Below are positions 58,636 through 64,000 of a stretch of 64,000 bases of DNA, piece after piece. Position numbers and translations under genes: made by a program. Under the pieces are notes generated by a model. The model was not told the DNA's origin. It was given only the letters and a program-made list of their open reading frames with translations, and did no database searches. Source of the stretch: CAXSBR01 sp964236495 (GTDB lineage: Bacteria; Actinomycetota; Actinomycetes; Mycobacteriales; Jatrophihabitantaceae). The stretch covers positions 248,001 to 312,000 of the forward strand of contig CAXSBR010000001.1 in assembly GCA_964236495.1 (NCBI GenBank), read 5' to 3'. How positions within the stretch are numbered: the first letter of the stretch is position 1; every line of letters starts with the position of its first letter.

Positions 58636-60813
58636 ATGAACGCCGCCTTCGCCTGGATCCAGCGCCACCGCCGATGGGTCTTCGTTGCCTGGGCCTTGAT
58701 CACGATCGCCGGGGCGGTGCTGGCGCCGACGGTCGGTGGCCGCCTCAAGAGCGGCTTCACGCTGTCCAGCCCCGGCTATACCGCCAACCAGGCACTGGGC
58801 GCCGAGTTCGGCGGAGCCGGCTCCAACCCCAGCATCCTGCTTGTGAACCTGCCCGCCGCCGAGCCCGCGACCAGCCCGGCCGGGCAGCGGGCGCTGACCG
58901 CGGTGGAGGTAGCGGCGCGCGCCGACACGGGACTGCGGGTGATCACTTACGCCAGCACGCGAAGCCCCGACCTCATCCGCAACGGCGCCCGGTCCACCGT
59001 GGTCATGGTTTTCCCCGCGCAGTCGGGCGCCGACGCCGTCGATGCGACCGTTTTGAACCACTTCGCAGCGACTGCTCGCGCCGCCGTGCCCGGCACCACC
59101 ACCGCGATCACGGGTGTCGAGCAGCTCAGCTCCGGAAGCAGCTCCGGTGGCAGCAGCGTGCTCACCGAAGTTCTGGTCGGCTCACTCGCGGCTCTGGTCA
59201 TCCTGGCCTGGGTGTTCGGATCGATCATCGCGGTCATCCCCCTGGTGACGGCGCTGGTGTCGATCCTGACGATGCTGCTCGCGCTCAACGGCCTCACCCG
59301 CCTGTTCCCCGGGATCCGCTTCAACCCCGCCATCGAGTTCATCGTCGCCATCCTGGGACTGGGGCTCTCACTGGACTACGCTCTGCTCGTCGTCACTCGC
59401 TGGCGCGAAGAACGTCGCCGGGGCGCCGACAACGCCGCCGCCGTCACCGCCGCCTGCTCGCGCGCCGGTCACGCCGTCGCCGTCAGCGGTGTCACCGCCA
59501 GCATCGGGCTTTTCGCGCTCGTCGCCGTGCCGGTCTCCTTCGTCCGCGGAGTCGGGCTGAGCGGACTGTTCATACCTGCCATCGCCGCGCTCGTCTCGCT
59601 CACCCTGCTGCCGGCGATCCTGCGTTCGGTCGGCCCGAGGCTGGACTGGCCGGCCTCGAAGCGTGCGCTCGCTACCCGGACCGGGCCCGGCGGCTGGGAG
59701 AGGTGGGGCCGGTTCGTCGTCCGCCGACGCTGGGCCGCGCTCGGATTCGGCGTCCTCGTTCTGGGCGGCTTGGCCGGCGCAGCCACCCAGATCAACGTCG
59801 CCCTTCCCAACCTGAACTCTCTCTCCGCGAGTGGACCTGCCAATGACGGGTTGGCACAGCTACGGGCCGACGGATTCCCCGAGGGCACCCTCACCCCGAT
59901 GCCCGTGCTGCTTCATGCTGGCACCGACCCGGCGACGGTCGTGTCGCGGCTTCAGGCGGTCACCGGCGTGAGCGGCGCGTTCGGCGTATCGGGATCGGGA
60001 TGGACCAGCGCCAGCGGTGCCACGGTCGTGATGGCGGTTCCGATCAAGCAGACCGGCGGTGCCGGAACCGGCAACCTGCTCTCCGACGTCCGGCGCGCCG
60101 CTCCCAGCGCTGACAGCGTCGCCGGCAACGAGGTGTTGCAAGCCGACAACAGCTCCACGATCTACTCCTACTTCCCGCTCGTACTGATCCTCGTCTCGAT
60201 CGTGACCTTCCTGTTCCTGGCTCGAGCCCTGCGCTCTATCGTCCTGCCGCTCAAAGCGATCGCTCTCAACCTGCTCTCGGTCGCCGCGACCTACGGAGCC
60301 ACCGTGCTCATCTGGCAGAAAGGCATCGGCCTGCACGCACTGTTCGGGCTGCACAGCAGCGGAGCAGTCAACGCCCTCGCACCGATCCTGCTGTTCGGGT
60401 TCCTGTTCGGGCTGTCGATGGACTACGAGGTGTTCATCCTCAGTCGAATGCGGGAGGCCTACGACCGCACCGGCTCGACCGACACCGCCGTGGTCGAGGG
60501 CATCGGCCGGACCGGACGACTCATCACCAGCGCCGCGCTCATCCTGTTCGCAGCCCTCGTCTCACTGTCGACCGCGCCAGATCCCATCGTGAAGATCATT
60601 GCCACCGGGCTCGGCATCGGCGTACTGATCGATGCCACCATCGTGCGGTCACTCGTCGCGCCGGCCCTGGTGAGCGTCCTGGACAAAGCCAACTGGTGGA
60701 TGCCGAGCTTCGCAGCGCGGATCCTGCGGATACCGGCAAGCCCGGAACGCAGCGACCAGGACAACGTCCAGGCGCTCGGCGACGTGCTGATCGGTACGCA
60801 CCGCGACGCATGA
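58636..60813 (+). CDS. MMPL-family RND transporter
   Basis: The 725-residue membrane protein has the two-half MMPL design: helix 1 (RRWVFVAWALITIAGAVLAP), a periplasmic loop, and helices 2-6 containing GLGLSLDYALLVVTRWREE. The second half repeats this with LFGFLFGLSMDYEVFILSRMREAY. These D-Y pairs are proton-relay residues. MMPL proteins export lipids or drugs across the inner membrane. GGGAGA precedes the ATG. It is divergent from the two-component genes and is their probable target. Confidence 0.92.
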   Translation: MNAAFAWIQRHRRWVFVAWALITIAGAVLAPTVGGRLKSGFTLSSPGYTANQALGAEFGGAGSNPSILLVNLPAAEPATSPAGQRALTAVEVAARADTGLRVITYASTRSPDLIRNGARSTVVMVFPAQSGADAVDATVLNHFAATARAAVPGTTTAITGVEQLSSGSSSGGSSVLTEVLVGSLAALVILAWVFGSIIAVIPLVTALVSILTMLLALNGLTRLFPGIRFNPAIEFIVAILGLGLSLDYALLVVTRWREERRRGADNAAAVTAACSRAGHAVAVSGVTASIGLFALVAVPVSFVRGVGLSGLFIPAIAALVSLTLLPAILRSVGPRLDWPASKRALATRTGPGGWERWGRFVVRRRWAALGFGVLVLGGLAGAATQINVALPNLNSLSASGPANDGLAQLRADGFPEGTLTPMPVLLHAGTDPATVVSRLQAVTGVSGAFGVSGSGWTSASGATVVMAVPIKQTGGAGTGNLLSDVRRAAPSADSVAGNEVLQADNSSTIYSYFPLVLILVSIVTFLFLARALRSIVLPLKAIALNLLSVAATYGATVLIWQKGIGLHALFGLHSSGAVNALAPILLFGFLFGLSMDYEVFILSRMREAYDRTGSTDTAVVEGIGRTGRLITSAALILFAALVSLSTAPDPIVKIIATGLGIGVLIDATIVRSLVAPALVSVLDKANWWMPSFAARILRIPASPERSDQDNVQALGDVLIGTHRDA

Positions 60814-60929
60814 CCGTCGTTGAGGTCTTGATCGAGCCGAGCCGACCGGATGCCCGCCGCGGGAACCTTCGGGGCTGCTCGGTCGGGCTGTCGCGGCTGG
60901 TCGCTTCAAAGGTCAGCACCCGCGCGTTG

Positions 60930-62024
60930 CTAGGGCAGCACTGCTGCCAGGTTCAGTACCCGCGTCGTTTGGGTCGGGCTGAAGTTGTCGTCGCTGATCA
61001 GGGTGACCGCGTAGAGGTCGGTGTCGGCGAGCCGTCGGATGGTCATGCCCTCGTAGTTGTCCAGCAGCGGGTTGGTTTGGGTTTCTTTGGCTGGCGCGCC
61101 GAGCGACGGGCAGTTGGTGATGTTGCTGACCAGGGTCTTGGAGAGCACGTCGTCGGGCTGGGCCGACAGGTTGCCGACCCTGGTCACATTGCGAGCGTGG
61201 CCGAGCCCGGTGACGGCGTAGAGCTGGACAGTGTTGCCCGCCGCCGCGCTGTAGGCGGCCTCCATGACGACGATCTTGCCGTTGGCGTAGGCCTGTACTT
61301 CTGAGATCCGGTTCCCGGGGTCGACCTGGTAGCCGATTTCCTTCTTCAGTTTCCAGGTGCCGCGTCGGGTGCGGTCGTAGATCAGGAAACGGCGATAGGT
61401 GGCGTCTCCGGTCGCGGACACGTCGCCGCTGAGCGTGCCTTCCATCGCTGCGATGATGCGTTTGCCGTTCGGGGTGACAGTCAGGCCTTCGAGGGTCTTG
61501 TTGCTGGTTGCCTGACCAGCCGGTGCGACGTGGAAGCGGGTGGGAACCTGCAGGTGGGTCTTTTCGACCCCGTTCCGCCCGAAGATGCGGATCGAGGGTT
61601 CCGTTTCGGAACTGATCAGGTAGTCACCGTCGGGCAAGACCGCAAGGCCTTCGTTGTCGGCCGTGGTTCCGTCGTAGGCCTTGCCGTCGGGCGCGCGAAG
61701 AATCAGCGGCGGGCGCACCACGACGGGTGAGTTCAGGTTGCGGTAGAACCACAGCCGTGAGGGGTCGGTGCCGTTGTTGTCGACGCTGGAGACGTAGGCG
61801 TGGGAACGGGCGTCGTAGGCGATGTTGGACAGGCCGCCGAGTCCGATGCCCTGATAGGTCAACTTGTCCAGGCCGTCGCTGTAGGTCAGCGCGATGGCGT
61901 CCGGGGGGCAGACTCGGCTCTCTATGCGGGTGGGCACGGCGCCGGCGGAGCCCGATCCGGTGAATGCGATGGCGAACGCTGTGACGGCAACAGCGACGGC
62001 GTTGCCCAGACGGGTGTGCTTCAT
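60930..62024 (-). CDS. Secreted phytase-like esterase-family beta-propeller protein
   Basis: The 364-residue exported protein has a signal peptide (to about residue 30, GSAGAVP) and the domain known as 'esterase-like activity of phytase': GIGLGGLSNIAYDARSHAYVSSVDNNG, DNEGLAVLPDGDYLISSETEPSIRIF, SNKTLEGLTVTPNGKRIIAAME, DNYEGMTI. These repeated E-G-L/D-N-E-G motifs form a calcium-dependent propeller. The activity is likely phosphatase or esterase. AGGAGG lies 6 nt before the ATG at 62024. Confidence 0.85.
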   Translation of the reverse strand: MKHTRLGNAVAVAVTAFAIAFTGSGSAGAVPTRIESRVCPPDAIALTYSDGLDKLTYQGIGLGGLSNIAYDARSHAYVSSVDNNGTDPSRLWFYRNLNSPVVVRPPLILRAPDGKAYDGTTADNEGLAVLPDGDYLISSETEPSIRIFGRNGVEKTHLQVPTRFHVAPAGQATSNKTLEGLTVTPNGKRIIAAMEGTLSGDVSATGDATYRRFLIYDRTRRGTWKLKKEIGYQVDPGNRISEVQAYANGKIVVMEAAYSAAAGNTVQLYAVTGLGHARNVTRVGNLSAQPDDVLSKTLVSNITNCPSLGAPAKETQTNPLLDNYEGMTIRRLADTDLYAVTLISDDNFSPTQTTRVLNLAAVLP

Positions 62025-62241
62025 CGATCCTCCTGGTGGCGAGGTGCGCCGATCTGTTCGGTGCAGATCAAGTCGGGTGCGAGCGTCATTCTCACGCAGT
62101 CCACCCGGCGGCCAGGGGCCGTTTGAATGAACTCTGGACGACTTTTCGACTGAGGACGGCCAGGGCGAATGAGGGTGACCGGCACGCGCAACATCCTGCA
62201 AACGCCATCGCTCACCGGACGGTCAGGTGCTGATAGTTGGC

Positions 62242-62814
62242 TTACGGAAGGCCAGGAAGTATCTCGTTGAGGGCTTCTGCTGCCATGGTCACGGCTTGGG
62301 CGAATGGTGTGGAGCCGTCTGCGTCGAGCCAGAGTTGGAACGCGGCGTCATAGAGGGTGACCGCTAGTGCGGCGGCGAGACCTGCTTGTAACGGGTTCAG
62401 TCCTCGGTCGGTGAACCCGATTGTGGCTGAACGGGCCAGCGTGGCCAGTTTGTGGGCTTCGCGTTCCTGCAGGGCGACGTCGGTGTTGACGATGTCACGG
62501 CGGGCCCGGCAGTAAGCCCACTGGTTGTCGAACCGCGGAGCGACCACGTTTTGCAGGCCTTGGACGACAACGTCGATGGGCGTCAACTCCGCCGGCGCAT
62601 CGGCGAACACGCGCGCCACGACCTCGGGCAGTTCGTCCTCACCGGCGAACAGGACTTCGCGTTTGTCGGCGTAGTGGCGGAAGAACGTGCGCGTCGTCAA
62701 TCCGGCTCGAGCGGTGATCTCGGGGACGGTTGTGTCGGCGAAACCATGCTCGGCAAACAGCGTCATCGCCGCTGCTTGCAGCCGCTGGGGCGCATCGGGA
62801 GCCCACCTGGCCAT
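62242..62814 (-). CDS. TetR-family transcriptional regulator
   Basis: The 190-residue protein has the TetR HTH (TTVPEITARAGLTTRTFFRHYADKREVLF) and a helical effector domain. The ATG at 62814 gives an MARWxPDAPQRL start like the regulator at 11114; a GTG at 62841 is alternative. An inverted repeat lies directly upstream, between it and the divergent NAD(P)-binding protein gene. It probably represses both itself and the oxidoreductase genes downstream. Confidence 0.88.
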   Translation of the reverse strand: MARWAPDAPQRLQAAAMTLFAEHGFADTTVPEITARAGLTTRTFFRHYADKREVLFAGEDELPEVVARVFADAPAELTPIDVVVQGLQNVVAPRFDNQWAYCRARRDIVNTDVALQEREAHKLATLARSATIGFTDRGLNPLQAGLAAALAVTLYDAAFQLWLDADGSTPFAQAVTMAAEALNEILPGLP

Positions 62815-62845
62815 GGCCGTCAGCTTATCCGTTGACGACACCGCG

Positions 62846-62871
62846 TGTCATCACCTACGTTGGTGACGACA
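62846..62871. promoter_or_regulatory. TetR operator: 10-bp inverted repeat
   Basis: TGTCATCACC (62846-62855) and GGTGACGACA (62862-62871) form an inverted repeat with one mismatch and a 6-bp spacer, in the gap between divergent tetR-type and NAD(P)-binding genes. GGTGTCATGAC follows as a further half-site. Confidence 0.7.
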
Positions 62872-62903
62872 GAAGGTGTCATGACGTGGAGACGGTGGAG
62901 CGC

Positions 62904-63866
62904 ATGAGTGACGACCGCGCGGTATTGGTGCTCGGCGGGACGGGGTTCGTGGGCCGTCGCGTGGTGAAGGCGTTGACGTCGGCCGGATTGTCGGTGCGAT
63001 GTCTGGTCCGCAACCCGACGCGAGCCGCGGACCTGGCCGCAGAGCGGGTCGAGGTCGTAGGTGGGGACATGATCGACGCCGCAGCAGTGTCAGCGGCGGC
63101 GCGCCAGGTTCAGGCAGTGATCGTGTGCGTGCACACGCTCTCGGCGCAGCCGGCCAGGCAGAAAGGCCACGACTTCATCGATGTTGAGGAGGCGGGCATG
63201 AGCAACATCGTCGCTGCCTGCCACGCCAACGAGGTGAGCCGGTTGCTGTACGTGACGTCGATCGGAGTCGCAGCCGACGCGCGCAGCTCCTGGACGCGCG
63301 GCCGCGCCCGAATCGAGGCGCTGTTGTTCGCCAGCGGCCTGAACGTGACGGTTCTGCGTCCAGGCATGATCGTCGGTCACGGCGGCGACGGGTTCGGCCT
63401 GGTCGAACGTGGCGCGCGGCGCCGGGCCGCGGTGCTGATCAGCAGCGCTCAGCAGCGGTTCCGCACAGTCGCGGTCGACGACGTGGCCTACCAGCTCGTC
63501 GCTCTCATCGACGAACCCCGCTCGTTCGGGCAGCACTACGACGTCGGGAGCGACGACGTGCTCACCATCGACGAGATGATCGACCTTGCCGCCGACCACC
63601 TGGACCGTCGGCACCCAGTGAAGATTCACCTTCCACGCCGGCTGATCGCCCGCGTCGCCCCGCTTCTCGAGCGGGCCGCGAAGATGCCACCCGGCGCGAT
63701 CGGGGGGTTCGTCGGCCCTGGCAGCGATGTGGACATGATCGGCGACGCTGTCCCCATCCGTGCCCTGCTCGACCGGCCGCCCGTACCGTTCGCGAGCGCG
63801 ATGGCGCAGGCGTTGCATGACGGTGCGGCTATTGCGGCGACCACTTCGGCGACGGGCCGCCCATGA
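62904..63866 (+). CDS. NAD(P)-binding (NmrA/atypical SDR-like) protein
   Basis: The 320-residue protein starts VLVLGGTGFVGRRVVKALTSAGLSVRCLVRN, an NAD(P) GxxGxxG motif with a following Arg that favours NADP. The centre has LLYVTSIGVAADARSSW, lacking the catalytic YxxxK of classical SDRs. C-terminal residues resemble complex-I-assembly or reductase-type atypical SDRs. The function is open. The ATG at 62904 is used; GTG 62886 is possible. It overlaps the following MDR gene by 4 nt. Confidence 0.82.
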   Translation: MSDDRAVLVLGGTGFVGRRVVKALTSAGLSVRCLVRNPTRAADLAAERVEVVGGDMIDAAAVSAAARQVQAVIVCVHTLSAQPARQKGHDFIDVEEAGMSNIVAACHANEVSRLLYVTSIGVAADARSSWTRGRARIEALLFASGLNVTVLRPGMIVGHGGDGFGLVERGARRRAAVLISSAQQRFRTVAVDDVAYQLVALIDEPRSFGQHYDVGSDDVLTIDEMIDLAADHLDRRHPVKIHLPRRLIARVAPLLERAAKMPPGAIGGFVGPGSDVDMIGDAVPIRALLDRPPVPFASAMAQALHDGAAIAATTSATGRP

Positions 63867-64000
63867 CCGCGCAGAACGGCGGCGCCTCCAACCAGGCGTT
63901 GTGGCTGCGATCGCGGCGAGGACGGTGGGCGGTAGGGCCGGCAGCGATACCGACCGCCGGCGCGGGGGAGATCGTGGTTCGGGTCCGCGCGGTAGCGGTC
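63863..64000 (+). CDS. MDR-family (zinc/quinone) oxidoreductase, N-terminus only
   Basis: The visible 46 residues read as an MDR start: IPTAGAGEIVVRVRAVAV is the GEVLVRV strand that opens the GroES-like domain. The ATG overlaps the stop of the NAD(P)-binding gene (ATGA), implying coupling. The remainder, including zinc ligands, is beyond the window. Confidence 0.6.
   Translation, partial: MTAQNGGASNQALWLRSRRGRWAVGPAAIPTAGAGEIVVRVRAVAV

Noticed and set aside
1..64000. tRNA, rRNA, CRISPR array, insertion sequence, phage or origin
   Set aside because: Reading found no cloverleaf, spaced repeat array, transposase, integrase or DnaA-box cluster. Very short or unusual RNAs could be missed without a search tool.

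Overview
The window is GC-rich, gene-dense chromosomal DNA of an actinobacterium. The evidence is frequent GTG/TTG starts, many 4-nt ATGA/GTGA gene overlaps, SOS boxes of the actinobacterial TCGAAC-N4-GTTCGA type, an imuA'/imuB/dnaE2 mutasome and Cys-lipobox proteins. No rRNA, tRNA, CRISPR array, insertion sequence or phage gene was seen, so the genus cannot be fixed.

Region 1 (1-33140) is a large aromatic-compound catabolic island. It holds a class I (VOC) extradiol dioxygenase and a meta-cleavage-product hydrolase. An FCD/GntR regulator stands next to a nine-gene plus-strand operon. That operon runs YCII, 3-hydroxyisobutyrate-dehydrogenase-like, FAH, AtaL-like, SDR, class II aldolase-like, 2-keto-4-pentenoate hydratase, acetaldehyde dehydrogenase and 4-hydroxy-2-oxovalerate aldolase. 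The last three give a complete lower meta pathway to pyruvate and acetyl-CoA. After an interruption (decayed vapBC, a TetR/NAD-binding pair) comes a minus-strand operon for a sugar-type ABC importer with EthD, cupin and ABM proteins. A second plus-strand operon (19482-32452) encodes a beta-propeller protein, an ornithine-cyclodeaminase homologue, a gentisate-dioxygenase-like bicupin, an orphan NMT1-like protein, an ADH, an ALDH, a ThDP enzyme, LigB and LigA homologues, an AhpD-like protein, a DapA-like aldolase and an IclR regulator. Copies of a palindrome close to ACTGTATACAGT lie in front of genes from both ends of the island and suggest one regulon. Several proteins keep a family fold but lack its textbook catalytic residues.

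Region 2 (33190-46360) has a DinB-like protein, an intact vapBC pair, dnaE2, a secreted sedolisin, a decayed Na+/H+ antiporter, a lipoprotein, a phosphoesterase, imuB, imuA' and gtrA. dnaE2 and imuA' each carry a LexA box, but about 5 kb of unrelated genes separate dnaE2 from imuB.

Region 3 (46490-64000) is a mosaic of small accessory genes: acetyltransferase, methyltransferases, a nucleotide kinase-like protein, a LysE exporter, secreted allene-oxide-cyclase-like and DUF4232 proteins, and an MFS exporter. It also has a NemR-like regulator linked by a shared operator to a DJ-1/PfpI protein, another vapBC pair, a NarL/DesK two-component system divergent from an MMPL transporter, a phytase-like secreted protein, and a TetR/NAD(P)-binding/MDR operon running off the end.

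A recurring oddity is short tandem repeats: 15, 15, 15, 12, 10 and 6 bp units, mostly in frame inside coding genes, including ImuB and the ATP-lid of a histidine kinase.
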